64,000 bases of DNA from Streptomyces sp. MA5143a (GTDB lineage Bacteria; Actinomycetota; Actinomycetes; Streptomycetales; Streptomycetaceae), in NCBI RefSeq assembly GCF_900290235.1, contig NZ_OLMK01000061.1, positions 151,346-215,345 of the forward strand, in the 5' to 3' direction. Shown piece by piece: positions 42,501-50,964 of this stretch; positions within the stretch are counted from its first letter, which is position 1; the number at the start of each line of letters is the position of its first letter. The notes below the pieces were generated by a model. The model saw only the letters and a list, made by a program, of their open reading frames with translations, was not told the DNA's origin and ran no database searches. The position numbers and the translations under genes were made by a program.

Positions 42501-43577
42501 GTGGCAGCAGCACAAGGGAAGCGGGAGCGCCGCGCGTACATCGGCTCGTTCACGACGGAGGGAGGCCCCGGCGTCCTCGTCGCCGCCGTGGACGAGGACA
42601 GCGGCGCCCTGACCCTCGTCTCGGGCGCCGCCGCCGACGTCCCCGACCCGTCCTACCTCGCCCTGTCCGCGGACGGCGAGACGCTCTACGCCGTCAGTGA
42701 GAACCCCGACGGCGCGGTCGCCGCCTTCCAGGTGGCGGACGACAAGCCCGCCCTGACGGGCCCGCCCGTCCCGGTCGGCGCCGGCCCCACCCACCTGTGC
42801 GTCCTCGACGGCCACGTCCTGACCGCCGACCACGCCGCCGGCAGCGTCACCGCCGTCCCGCTGCTCCCCGACGGCACCCTCGCCCCCATCGCCTCCGGCA
42901 CCCTCCGCCACCCCGGCGTGGGCCCGCACCCGGACCACGAGGGGCGCCCGCACGCCCACCAGGTGGTACCCACCCCGGCCGGCGACCGGTTCCTCTCCGT
43001 CGACCTCGGCACCGACACGGTGCGGGTCTGCGCGCTGGAGGAGGGAGTGCCCGTCGTGCGCTCCGCGACGCGGCTGCGGCCGGGCTCCGGTCCGCGCCAC
43101 CTCGCCCTCGCCCCGACCGGCGGGGCGGCCTCCTCCCCGCCGAGCGCCCCGGACGGCATGTACGTCCATGTGCTGAACGAACTCGCCCCGACCGTCACCG
43201 TGTGCCGCTGGAACGCCCCCGACGGCCCTCTGGAGCCCCTGGGGGAGGTCCCGGTGCTTCCCGCCGCCCCGGACGGCGACGCGTACCCCTCGGGCATCGT
43301 GGTGTCGCCCGACGGACGCCATGTGTGGACGGCGACCCGCGGCACGGACGTCCTGTCCGTGCTCGCCGTCGAGGGCCCCTCCCTGCGCCTGGTCACCACC
43401 GTCCCCTGCGGCGGCCGCTGGCCCCGCGCCCTCGCCTACGCGGCGGGCACGCTGTACGTCGCCAACCAGCACTCCGGGAACGTCACCTGGTTCACGGTCG
43501 ACCCGGACACCGGCGTCCCGGTCCTCGCCGGCTCCGTCGACGTGCCCGCCGCCTCGTGCGTCGTCCTGGACACCTGA
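42501..43577 (+). CDS. Lactonase-family (YbhE-like) seven-bladed beta-propeller protein
   Basis: This 358-residue protein belongs to the 6-phosphogluconolactonase-type lactonase family. Repeated blade motifs are visible (YLALSADGETLYAVSE, LDGHVLTADHAAGSV, IVVSPDGRHVWTATRG, YAAGTLYVANQHSGNVTWF). The propeller HPGVGPHPDHEGRPHAHQV segment holds the usual active-site histidines. It may hydrolyse a sugar lactone, but substrates in this family vary. The GTG at 42501 follows GGGAGGGG. The upstream DasR-like site suggests control by amino-sugar metabolism. Confidence 0.85.
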   Translation: MAAAQGKRERRAYIGSFTTEGGPGVLVAAVDEDSGALTLVSGAAADVPDPSYLALSADGETLYAVSENPDGAVAAFQVADDKPALTGPPVPVGAGPTHLCVLDGHVLTADHAAGSVTAVPLLPDGTLAPIASGTLRHPGVGPHPDHEGRPHAHQVVPTPAGDRFLSVDLGTDTVRVCALEEGVPVVRSATRLRPGSGPRHLALAPTGGAASSPPSAPDGMYVHVLNELAPTVTVCRWNAPDGPLEPLGEVPVLPAAPDGDAYPSGIVVSPDGRHVWTATRGTDVLSVLAVEGPSLRLVTTVPCGGRWPRALAYAAGTLYVANQHSGNVTWFTVDPDTGVPVLAGSVDVPAASCVVLDT

Positions 43578-43615
43578 CGGCGCCCCGCGTGGGCGGGCGC
43601 GGCTCCCCGGGCACG

Positions 43616-43666
43616 CGTACGGCCGAGGGCCCGCTCCTGCGAGAGGAGCGGGCCCTCGGCCGTACG
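43616..43666. terminator. Strong 23-bp-stem bidirectional terminator
   Basis: A perfect 23-bp stem beginning CGTACGGCCGAGGGCCCG with a GCGAG loop lies between the converging lactonase and CbiX-like genes. It is the strongest hairpin in the window. Confidence 0.92.
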
Positions 43667-43694
43667 GGTCGAGACGGACCGGGCGCGGCCTCAG

Positions 43695-44618
43695 TCAGCG
43701 GACCGGCATGCCCTGCTGCTGCGGCGGGGCGATACCCAGCGCCGTCGTGTACTTGCCGAGCGCCAGCTTGCCGATCGCCGGGTACGGGCCGAGCGCCTCG
43801 GCGGCCGAGCACCCCGCCTCCGCCGCGGCGTCCGCGATGAGGGCGGCGTCGATCTCCGGCCCTATCAGATACGGCGCGAGCGCGAGCTGCTGGGAACCGG
43901 AGGAGCGCAGCTGCTCGGCCACGGAGCTGATCGAACCCTCCTGGTCGAGCGCGGCGGCCATCACCGGCACCGCGAGCCGCGCGGCCAGCAGCATGCCCGT
44001 GATACCGGCCGCCTGCACGGCCTCGTCACCGCCCACGGAGGCGAGGATGATGCCGTCCGCGGCGGTGGCGACGGTGAACAGCCGGGCACGGTCGGCACGC
44101 GCCAGACCCGCCTCCGACAGCCGCACGTGCAGCGCCTCGGCGAGCAGCGGGTGCGGGCCGAGGACATCGGTCAGCTCGGCCGCGATCCGGCTTTCCATGA
44201 CCGCCTGGCGGACCTGCCGCAGCGTCGCGTTGTCGGGACCGGCCAGCAGGGGCACGACGACGGCGACGGGGCCGTCCGGCTCCTTGACGTCGAGACCGGC
44301 GGCCCGCGCCTGCTCGTAGCGGGCGGTGCGCTCCTCGGCGGCACCCGTGAGCACCGACTGAAGGGTGGGGAACTCGTCGCCGCCGCCGTCGACGTAACCG
44401 ATGCGGGCGTCGAGGCCGGGCAGCTCGGAGCGCGCGATGCTCACGACCTCCTCGGCGAGGCTGCGCGTGGCGGCGCTGGGCGTGCCCGGCACCGCGAGGA
44501 GCAGCGCGGGCGCGCCCTCGGGAGCCGCCAGGGGTTCCGGTCGGCGGTGCCGGCCGGGCTGGCGGGGTCGCGGCATTCGTACTGGCAGGCCGGACGCGGG
44601 CCCAGTGGGGGAGCTCAT
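43695..44618 (-). CDS. CbiX/sirohydrochlorin-chelatase-like protein lacking the usual histidines
   Basis: This 307-residue protein has the two-lobed CbiX fold pattern, with LLLAVPGTPSAATRSLAEEVV in lobe one and AVVVPLLAGPDNATLRQ in the middle. True chelatases carry HGS near the N-terminus and a second His in the VPLFLxxGxH motif; here these read VPGT and LLAGPDNA. So the metal-coordinating histidines appear to be lost. It may be a regulatory or carrier relative rather than an active ferrochelatase-type enzyme. Start ATG at 44618; the first 35 residues are Pro/Arg-rich and probably disordered. Confidence 0.75.
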   Translation of the reverse strand: MSSPTGPASGLPVRMPRPRQPGRHRRPEPLAAPEGAPALLLAVPGTPSAATRSLAEEVVSIARSELPGLDARIGYVDGGGDEFPTLQSVLTGAAEERTARYEQARAAGLDVKEPDGPVAVVVPLLAGPDNATLRQVRQAVMESRIAAELTDVLGPHPLLAEALHVRLSEAGLARADRARLFTVATAADGIILASVGGDEAVQAAGITGMLLAARLAVPVMAAALDQEGSISSVAEQLRSSGSQQLALAPYLIGPEIDAALIADAAAEAGCSAAEALGPYPAIGKLALGKYTTALGIAPPQQQGMPVR

Positions 44619-44810
44619 GGCGCCGCATGTTACTTGTTTCCGGGGTTCCCCTGTTCGGGGAGGGTGCAGGTGAGCGGTATCCGTCCGGATTTGTCTGATG
44701 AGTTACGGGTCGATCAGGCCGATCAATACCGCATTTATCTGCCGAGCAGTGCTCTTGACTGACCACAGTGGTGCTTGTCGGACAGGCTGCTTTGGTCCGT
44801 ATTTCAGGTA

Positions 44811-45842
44811 CTACTTTTCGGCCACTGTGTACAACAGCCGATCGTCGTACGGCAATCGGAGGCCGCCGGTGGCCAGATCGGTAGCGATCCGTACGGCGCC
44901 GAGCAGCGGATCGCCCTCCGTGGGCACCCTCCGGGCCCGCGGCAGCCGCCGTGCCAACTCCTCCTCCAGCGGTACGAGGAGAGGGCCGCCCAGCTTGAAC
45001 AGGCCGCCGGTCAGCGCCACCAGGGGGTCGCCCGACGCCGGGCAGACGGCGACCGCGGCGTCGGCCATGTGCCGGGCGGCGGTGCGCAGGATGTCCGCCG
45101 CCACCGGGTCCTCGCCCGCGCAGGCGGCCACCTCGGGTGCGAAGGAGGCCAGCACCGCCGGACGGTCGGGCCGGGGGTAGAGCTGCCCGGGCAGCCTGTC
45201 CGGTGGGCCGAACATGCCCTCCAGACGCCCGAGGAGCGCCTCCGAGCCGCCGCCGCGCCCGTCGTGGGCCCGCAGCGCCGCCTCCAGCCCCGCCCGCCCG
45301 ATCCACGCCCCGCCACCGCAGTCCCCGAGCAGATGGCCCCAGCCGTCCGCCCGCCGCCAGGCCCGCAGATCGGTGCCGATCGCGATCAGCCCCGTACCGG
45401 CGGCGATCACGGCACCGGGCCGCGCCCCCAGCGCGCCGGTGTACGCCGTGACGGCGTCGGCCACCAGCGCCGTCCGCCGGGCCCCCAGTTCACGTGCGAA
45501 CGCGGACGGCAACTCGGCCCGCAACCGCTCCCCGAGCGTCGCGAACCCGGCCGCCCCGACGGCGACCGCGCCGGGCCGCTCCCGCCCCGCGTCCGCGAGC
45601 AACTGCCGCGCCCTGGGCAGCACCAGCTCCAGCAGATGCCCCGCGTCGATGCCCGACGCCCCGGTGCGCACCGGCTCCCCGGAGGCGAGCGGCTCCCCGA
45701 CGACGGTGCCGCCGACGGCGAGCGCCACCCGCAGCCCCGACCCACCCGAGTCCACCGCGAGGACGACGGGGCCCTCCCCGCCGCCCGCCGAGGCGGACAC
45801 CGGTTTTGGCCGTTCCCCGGACGGCACCCCGGCGGCCGTCAT
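44811..45842 (-). CDS. N-acetylglucosamine kinase-like protein (BadF/BadG ATPase family)
   Basis: This 343-residue protein of the ASKHA-fold BadF/BadG/BcrA group has an ATP phosphate loop VLAVDSGGSGLRVAL near residue 27, a catalytic-region AAGTGLIAIG and GWGHLLGDCGGGAWIGR, and a C-terminal ALTGGLFKLGG adenosine loop. Bacterial relatives phosphorylate N-acetylglucosamine. The ATG at 45842 overlaps the uracil-DNA glycosylase stop (ATGA), an odd pairing. The DasR-like site before the nearby lactonase gene fits an amino-sugar theme. Confidence 0.85.
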   Translation of the reverse strand: MTAAGVPSGERPKPVSASAGGGEGPVVLAVDSGGSGLRVALAVGGTVVGEPLASGEPVRTGASGIDAGHLLELVLPRARQLLADAGRERPGAVAVGAAGFATLGERLRAELPSAFARELGARRTALVADAVTAYTGALGARPGAVIAAGTGLIAIGTDLRAWRRADGWGHLLGDCGGGAWIGRAGLEAALRAHDGRGGGSEALLGRLEGMFGPPDRLPGQLYPRPDRPAVLASFAPEVAACAGEDPVAADILRTAARHMADAAVAVCPASGDPLVALTGGLFKLGGPLLVPLEEELARRLPRARRVPTEGDPLLGAVRIATDLATGGLRLPYDDRLLYTVAEK

Positions 45843-46516
45843 GGCAGACGCCAGTCCACGGGAGTACCGCCCTGACGGGCGAGCAGGTCGTTGGCGCGGC
45901 TGAAGGGGCGGGAGCCGAAGAACCCGCGGTCGGCCGACATGGGGGAGGGGTGGGCGGACTCGATGGACGGCAGATCGCCCAGTAGGGGGCGGAGGTTGCG
46001 GGCGTCGCGGCCCCACAGGATCGACACCAGGGGGCGCCCGCGCGCGGCCAGCGCCCGTATCGCCTGCTCGGTGACCTCCTCCCAGCCCTTCCCCCGGTGT
46101 GCCGCCGGTTTGCGCGGGGCGGTGGTGAGCGCCCTGTTGAGCAGCAGGACGCCCTGCTGGGTCCAGGGCGTCAGATCGCCGTTGCCCGGCGGCGGCAGCC
46201 CCAGGTCGTTGCCGAGCTCCCGGTAGATGTTGATCAGGCTGCCCGGCAGGGGCCGTACCTCCGGGGCCACCGAGAAGGACAGGCCCACCGCGTGCCCCGG
46301 TGTCGGGTACGGGTCCTGGCCGACGATGAGGACGCGGACGTCGTCGAAGGGCTGCTGGAAGGCGCGCAGGACGTTCGGTCCGGCCGGGAGGTAGGTGCGT
46401 CCCGCGGAGATCTCCGCACGCAGGAAGTCGCCCATCCTGGCGATCTGTCCGGCCACGGGCTCCAGCGCCTTCGCCCAGCCCGCTTCGACGATTTCATGCA
46501 ACGGTCGTGGTGCCAC
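45839..46516 (-). CDS. ung: Uracil-DNA glycosylase, family 1
   Basis: This 225-residue enzyme removes uracil from DNA. Family 1 motifs are clear: GQDPYPTPGHAVGLSF with the catalytic Asp near residue 67, the LLLNRALT strand, and HPSPMSADRGFFGSRPF with the catalytic His. The GTG at 46516 gives the expected length (about 225). It overlaps the downstream kinase-like gene by 4 nt. Confidence 0.97.
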   Translation of the reverse strand: MAPRPLHEIVEAGWAKALEPVAGQIARMGDFLRAEISAGRTYLPAGPNVLRAFQQPFDDVRVLIVGQDPYPTPGHAVGLSFSVAPEVRPLPGSLINIYRELGNDLGLPPPGNGDLTPWTQQGVLLLNRALTTAPRKPAAHRGKGWEEVTEQAIRALAARGRPLVSILWGRDARNLRPLLGDLPSIESAHPSPMSADRGFFGSRPFSRANDLLARQGGTPVDWRLP

Positions 46517-46646
46517 GGCGTCACCCTACTGCCGCGACCGCGCCGACGATCAACCACCGGTCGCGGTGCGACCGGTGCTGACCGTTTCGATGCCGAACCG
46601 AGCCCGTTCCGGGCCGACTTGGGGTCCGGCCCGTCAGTCCACGCCG

Positions 46647-47732
46647 TCAGTCGATCACCGCCGCCCGTACGCACAGCACGTCCGGCAGATGGGACGCCAA
46701 CTGGAGCCAGCTGTCCCCGTCGTCCGCCGACGCGTACACCTCGCCGTTGCGGTTGCCGAAGTAGACGCCCGCCGGGTCCGCGTCGTCCGTGCACATCGCG
46801 TCGCGCAGCACCGTGCCGTAGTGGTCGTCCGTCGGCAGGCCGCTGGACAGCGCTTCCCAGCTCCCGCCCGCGTCCGCCGTGCGGAAGACCCGGCAGCGGT
46901 GGTCGGCGGGGACCCGGTCCGCGTCCGCGTTGATGGGGAACACGTACGCGGTGTCCCCGCGGTGGGGGTGGGCCACGGCGGCGAACCCGAACGTGGACGG
47001 CAGCCCCTCGCCGATGTCCGTCCAGTGGGCGCCGCCGTCGTCGCTGCGGTACACCCCCCAGTGGTTCTGCAGATAGAGCCGGTCGGGGGTCACCGCGTCC
47101 CGCGTGACCTTGTGCACGCACTGGCCGAACTCCGGGTCGGGGTCCGGCAGGAACACCGCGGAGACCCCGGAGTTGGACGGCGACCAGCTCGCGCCGCCGT
47201 CCTCGGTGCGGAACACGCCTGCGGCGGAGACGGCGACGGTCGTCGCGCGCGGGTCACGCCGGTCGGTGAGGATGGTGTGCAGCCCCTCGCCGCCACCGCC
47301 CGGCTGCCACTTGTCGCGGGTCGGGTGCTCCCACAGCGGCCGCACCAGCTCGAAGGTCTCGCCCCGGTCCTCCGAGCGGTACAGCGCGGCCGGCTCCGTG
47401 CCCGCGTACACCACGTCCGGTTCGGCGGCCGACGGGTGCAGCTGCCACACCCGTTCCAGGGAGGCGCCCGTGTCCTTGGGGAACTTCACGGCTGGACGGG
47501 CCGGTTCCGTCCAGGTGCGCCCGAGGTCGTCGGAGTGGAACACGGAGGGGCCCCAGTGCGCGCTGTCGCCCCCGACGAGCAGACGGGGCGTGTCCCCGCG
47601 GGTGTCGACGGCGACCGCGTAGACGGCCTGCGCGTTGAAGTACGGGCTGTCGTCGAACTCCCAGGCGCCGCCTCGCCGCCGCCCGATGAACAGGCCCTTG
47701 CGCGTGCCTACGGTGAGCAGTACCTCGGCCAT
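46647..47732 (-). CDS. Beta-propeller protein with sialidase/BNR-type repeats
   Basis: This 361-residue protein is built of six or seven blades with Asp-box-like repeats (SDDLGRTWTEP, SEDRGETFELV, TEDGGASWSPS, SDDGGAHWTDI, TADAGGSWEAL, SADDGDSWLQL). It has no signal peptide, so it acts in the cytoplasm. Catalytic sialidase residues are not evident. Related proteins are annotated as exo-alpha-sialidase or photosystem-stability-like, but the role is unknown. The ATG at 47732 is preferred over one 8 codons earlier because GGGAGGT lies 7 bases upstream. Confidence 0.78.
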   Translation of the reverse strand: MAEVLLTVGTRKGLFIGRRRGGAWEFDDSPYFNAQAVYAVAVDTRGDTPRLLVGGDSAHWGPSVFHSDDLGRTWTEPARPAVKFPKDTGASLERVWQLHPSAAEPDVVYAGTEPAALYRSEDRGETFELVRPLWEHPTRDKWQPGGGGEGLHTILTDRRDPRATTVAVSAAGVFRTEDGGASWSPSNSGVSAVFLPDPDPEFGQCVHKVTRDAVTPDRLYLQNHWGVYRSDDGGAHWTDIGEGLPSTFGFAAVAHPHRGDTAYVFPINADADRVPADHRCRVFRTADAGGSWEALSSGLPTDDHYGTVLRDAMCTDDADPAGVYFGNRNGEVYASADDGDSWLQLASHLPDVLCVRAAVID

Positions 47733-47980
47733 CCCGGCCACCTCCCTGGACATCGTCGTCTCAGTCACGGGCCAGTCTGCACCCAGCCACTGACAGTCAC
47801 CCCTTGAGTCGCCATCGCCGCAGGTCGGGCGGCATGTGGCGGGTGGGGGACGGGTGGGGGACGGGTGGGATCGAGCCATACCGCGGGCGGGGTGACCCAG
47901 GTCGCATGAGCAGGGACGGGGCCGCCGCCGTATGGGAGTGCGGTCCGGCTGTCCTGTGTGCGTGAGGGAGGGTGCCCCCG

Positions 47981-48562
47981 ATGGTGGCATTCCGTGGTCC
48001 GAAGGTGTGGCTGTGGCGCTGGCGGCGGAACCCGCTCAAACGGCGCGGTGACCGGCTGGAGTCCTGGGTGCTGGTCGTCGCCTGGGTCCTCACCGTGGGC
48101 GGCGGCCTGGTCGCGGGGTTGCTGTCCGCGGACTCCGTCGAGTCCGGTCTGGCCCGGCAGCGCGAGGAGTGGCGGCCCGTGGAGGCGCGGCTCGTGCAGG
48201 ACGCGCCGGAGCCGGGCGCCGGCAGCGGCGCGGGCGCCGAGAAGGTGTGGGCGAAGGTGCGCTGGGCCGCGCCGGACGGCTCCACGCGCGAGGGTCAGGC
48301 CCGGGTCGACCCGGCCGACGTCATGGGCACTCCGGTCACCGTCTGGACGGATGCCCGGGGCCGGCTGGTGACCGAGCCCGCCGGGGAGACCCAGGCCCGG
48401 CTGCGGGCCGGTCTGGTCGGTGGGCTGGCGGGAATCTTCGTGGCGGCCGTGCCCTTCGCGGGCGGCAGGCTCGTCCGGGGCCGTCTGGAGCGGCGCAGGA
48501 TGGACCAGTGGGACGAGGCGTGGGAGCGCATCGCCCCGCTGTGGGAGCGCAAGATCTGGTGA
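47981..48562 (+). CDS. Rv1733c-type membrane protein
   Basis: This 193-residue protein has two membrane helices (about 32-52 and 140-160) flanking an extracellular domain with KVRWAAPDGSTREGQARVDP and TVWTDARGRLV. The N-terminal WRWRRNPLKRRGD is basic. This is the actinobacterial family related to mycobacterial Rv1733c, whose role is unknown. The ATG at 47981 is chosen over an in-frame GTG three codons earlier because GGGAGGG is then well spaced. Confidence 0.82.
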   Translation: MVAFRGPKVWLWRWRRNPLKRRGDRLESWVLVVAWVLTVGGGLVAGLLSADSVESGLARQREEWRPVEARLVQDAPEPGAGSGAGAEKVWAKVRWAAPDGSTREGQARVDPADVMGTPVTVWTDARGRLVTEPAGETQARLRAGLVGGLAGIFVAAVPFAGGRLVRGRLERRRMDQWDEAWERIAPLWERKIW

Positions 48563-48609
48563 GGGCGCCCCTGCCCTGATGCGTCGCCCCGGTCGACACC
48601 CGCCTCGCA

Positions 48610-48657
48610 CCGGCGTCCCGGTGGCCCAACGCCGACGGCGGGCCACCGGGACGCCGG
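48610..48657. terminator. Strong 18-bp-stem terminator between membrane protein and PL3 genes
   Basis: A perfect 18-bp stem (CCGGCGTCCCGGTGGCCC and its complement) with a 12-base loop lies between two converging genes. Confidence 0.9.
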
Positions 48658-48725
48658 ACGAGGCCCGTGGGGGGAGACCCCGTCCGGCCGTGGGGAGCGG
48701 ACTCACCGGTGGGTGACGAGCGGCC

Positions 48726-49508
48726 TCACCTGTAGGTGATGTCCGAGCCGGAGTACAGGCAGTTGGTGCTGTCGGGGCCCGTACCGACGGCCGTGTTGTT
48801 GTTGTACTTCTGGCAGGGCACGACCTTGCGGCCGCTGTCGTTGAGGATCGTGATCCTGCGCAGGGTCGCCACGTCGCCGCGGTTGACGTTGATGCCGACG
48901 AGCCGGGCGGTGGAACCCGTTCCGGTGACCTCGATGTTGTTGAGGTTCACCTTGCGGGTGTACTGGGTGGAGCAGTCGCCGCAGGAGCGGTACAGCGTCT
49001 TGAACTCGCTGACCGCGAAGTTGGAGATGTTCAGGGTTCCCGGCCCGTTGTGCTGGAACACCTTGTCCGCGGCCTTCCTGGCGCCGCCGCCGGTCACCGT
49101 GTAGGTGGAGCCGCCGCGGAAGGTCGCGGCGTCCTCGCCGACGTCCTCCCACCACACGTTCTGAAGGGTGCAGTTGCCCTCGCAGTGGATGCCGTCGGCG
49201 CCGGGGGCGCCGATGATGACGTTCTTCAGCGTCGCGCCGGCCGCGAGCTTGAAGATCGGGTCCTGGCCCTCCTCCTGGCCGTCCCCGGCCAGGTCGCCGC
49301 TGCCGTAGTAGCGCTTCATGCCGCCGTCGCGGACACCGGACACCGAGATGGTGGAGGTCACCGGCTGGTTGCCGGAGGCCGACGGCCAGGTCGCGGCGCT
49401 CGCCGGAGTGGCGCCACTGGTCATGATCATGCCAAACGAGAGGCCGAACGCGGCCATCGTCCCGGTCAGCGCGCGCGTGCGGGCGCGCGTACGTGCCGCA
49501 GAAGTCAT
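48726..49508 (-). CDS. Secreted pectate lyase, PL3 family
   Basis: This 260-residue secreted enzyme has a signal peptide (about 1-38, ending TPASA) and a PL3 right-handed beta-helix. Characteristic segments are ADGIHCEGNCTLQNVWWEDV and GEDAATFRGGSTYTVTGGGA, with the Ca-binding acidic residues and several cysteines, including CGDC. It cleaves de-esterified polygalacturonate by beta-elimination. The ATG at 49508 has AGAAGGA upstream. It follows the PL1 gene by 49 nt in the same direction, so they form one pectin-degradation transcript. Confidence 0.92.
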   Translation of the reverse strand: MTSAARTRARTRALTGTMAAFGLSFGMIMTSGATPASAATWPSASGNQPVTSTISVSGVRDGGMKRYYGSGDLAGDGQEEGQDPIFKLAAGATLKNVIIGAPGADGIHCEGNCTLQNVWWEDVGEDAATFRGGSTYTVTGGGARKAADKVFQHNGPGTLNISNFAVSEFKTLYRSCGDCSTQYTRKVNLNNIEVTGTGSTARLVGINVNRGDVATLRRITILNDSGRKVVPCQKYNNNTAVGTGPDSTNCLYSGSDITYR

Positions 49509-49531
49509 GTCCCGATTCCTTCTGTCTCCGA

Positions 49532-49557
49532 GGGGGTGGGGGTGGGGGTGGGGGTGG
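49532..49557. repeat. G-rich tandem repeat between the two pectate lyase genes
   Basis: Runs of five G separated by T repeat at about 6-bp spacing (GGGGGT units). It fills most of the 49-nt gap and could form a G-quadruplex on the plus strand, which is the template strand for the lyase genes. A looser G/T-rich stretch also precedes the mannanase gene. Confidence 0.7.
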
Positions 49558-50547
49558 TCAGAGCTTTCCGGCGCCCGCACCCGACGTCACCGAGGCGACG
49601 ACGGACGAGGCGGGTTCCGCGGTGTAGCGGTACGGCGGGGAGGTGAACGTCCCCGTCCGGGAGACCTCGGTGGCGGCCCCACCGAGGTCGTTGCCGCGCA
49701 GATTGGCGTAGCCGTCCACGTCACTGCTGCGGTGCGTGGTGACGGCGACCAACGTGTCGCGGAAGACGTTGTTCTCCACGAGCATCTGGGCGCCCATGCG
49801 CGAATGGCAGGCGGTCTCGGCGCCGTCCACGTAGTTGTTGTAGAAGTGCCCGGTGCCGAAGCGCAGGCTGGGGATGCGCGAGTGGACGTCGCTGAAGTGG
49901 TTGTGGTGGTACGTCACCTTCAAGTGGCCGGTGTCCTCTGAGGCGTTGTTGTCGCTGTGGCCGACGAGCGAACCCTTGAAGTGGTTCTTGAAGGTGTTCC
50001 AGGACACCGTCACGTCGTCCGAGCCGTGGTTGATGTCCAGCAGGCCGTCGTAGTGGTCCTTGTCGTGATCGCGGTCGGCGGAGAAGGAGTTGTGGTCGAT
50101 CCACACCCGCGTCGACTCCTGCACGGTGATCCCGTCGGCGGGCGCGACCGGCTTGCTGATGTTCAGGTTGCGGACGACGACATCGGTCTTCTCCTTGATG
50201 CGCAGGCCGCCCCCGGTGAACCCGGAGGACGCGCCCACGCCCAGCACCGTCGTGTGGGAGCCGAGGTCGACCTGGCCACTGAGCGATATCAGGCCGCTGA
50301 CCCGGACGACCTTCGCCGTGTCACCGGCCACGGCGCTTCTGAAGGCGGCCAGGGTCGAGACGGTGACCGGCGGCGCGCCGCCACCGCCGGTGGTCCCGGC
50401 GCCGTAGCCGATCGGTGAGCTCTCCGCGGCCCCCGCGGTCTGCGGCAGGGCGATCACCGCGGCCGCCGCGAGAACGGTCGCCGCGGCCGTCGAGGAGGTT
50501 CTTCGCGCGAGTGTGCGTGGGGGGATACGTGGGGGGACGGTACGCAT
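49558..50547 (-). CDS. Secreted pectate lyase, PL1 family
   Basis: This 329-residue secreted lyase has a signal peptide (about 1-40, ending TAGA) and a PL1 beta-helix. Family marks are WIDHNSFSADRDHDKDHYDGLLDINHGSDDVTVSWN (in part), the HFKGSLVGHSD strand and YHHNHFSDVHSRIPSLRFG, containing the catalytic arginine in RIPSLRFG. ATG at 50547. It likely heads a transcript with the PL3 gene. A LacI-type site TGCAAGCGCTTTCT lies about 210 nt upstream. Confidence 0.94.
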   Translation of the reverse strand: MRTVPPRIPPRTLARRTSSTAAATVLAAAAVIALPQTAGAAESSPIGYGAGTTGGGGAPPVTVSTLAAFRSAVAGDTAKVVRVSGLISLSGQVDLGSHTTVLGVGASSGFTGGGLRIKEKTDVVVRNLNISKPVAPADGITVQESTRVWIDHNSFSADRDHDKDHYDGLLDINHGSDDVTVSWNTFKNHFKGSLVGHSDNNASEDTGHLKVTYHHNHFSDVHSRIPSLRFGTGHFYNNYVDGAETACHSRMGAQMLVENNVFRDTLVAVTTHRSSDVDGYANLRGNDLGGAATEVSRTGTFTSPPYRYTAEPASSVVASVTSGAGAGKL

Positions 50548-50753
50548 GCGGGTGCGTCCCTTCAGCTAGGAACTGACGGTCCATGTACGTGAACGTTGTG
50601 TGCCATGCTGACCGCCAAGAGCGGGTCGGGTGGTCGAGCTGGGGGACTCGACATCCGGGGAGAAGCTTGAGTGCAGGCAGATGAAGTCCAGGCGCCCCCT
50701 TCCGCTCCAGGCGGCGAGGGTGGCCTGTTCACACTGCTGAACGGAACGTAGGG

Positions 50754-50767
50754 TGCAAGCGCTTTCT
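50754..50767. promoter_or_regulatory. LacI-family operator-like site upstream of pectate lyases
   Basis: TGCAAGCGCTTTCT has the AAGCGCTT core of LacI-family operators. It sits between the divergent pectate lyase and esterase genes, on the lyase side. The regulator is not in the window. The rest of the 417-bp gap shows nothing else beyond the CebR-like site. Confidence 0.55.
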
Positions 50768-50882
50768 AGTCAACGCTTCGCGCAAAAGACCATGGGGCGC
50801 CCCAGGTGAAGCGGGCGTCCCGGCCCGCGGGGCCGGCGTACGCGCTCCGGTGGCGCGCCGGGGAGCGAATTCTTTCGACGTG

Positions 50883-50896
50883 TGGGAGCGCTTCCA
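50883..50896. promoter_or_regulatory. CebR-like operator upstream of esterase
   Basis: TGGGAGCGCTTCCA differs by one base from the perfect CebR palindrome at 12131. It lies about 70-80 nt before the esterase start. Confidence 0.75.
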
Positions 50897-50964
50897 GGGC
50901 GGCCATGTGCATGTCACGATGCTCGGCGGACGCTTCCCTCCCGGCCCGCTGAAGGGACAACGAC

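Noticed and set aside
44619..44810. Cobalamin riboswitch before the CbiX-like gene
   Set aside because: I could not find a B12-box-like sequence or the expected multi-helix layout.
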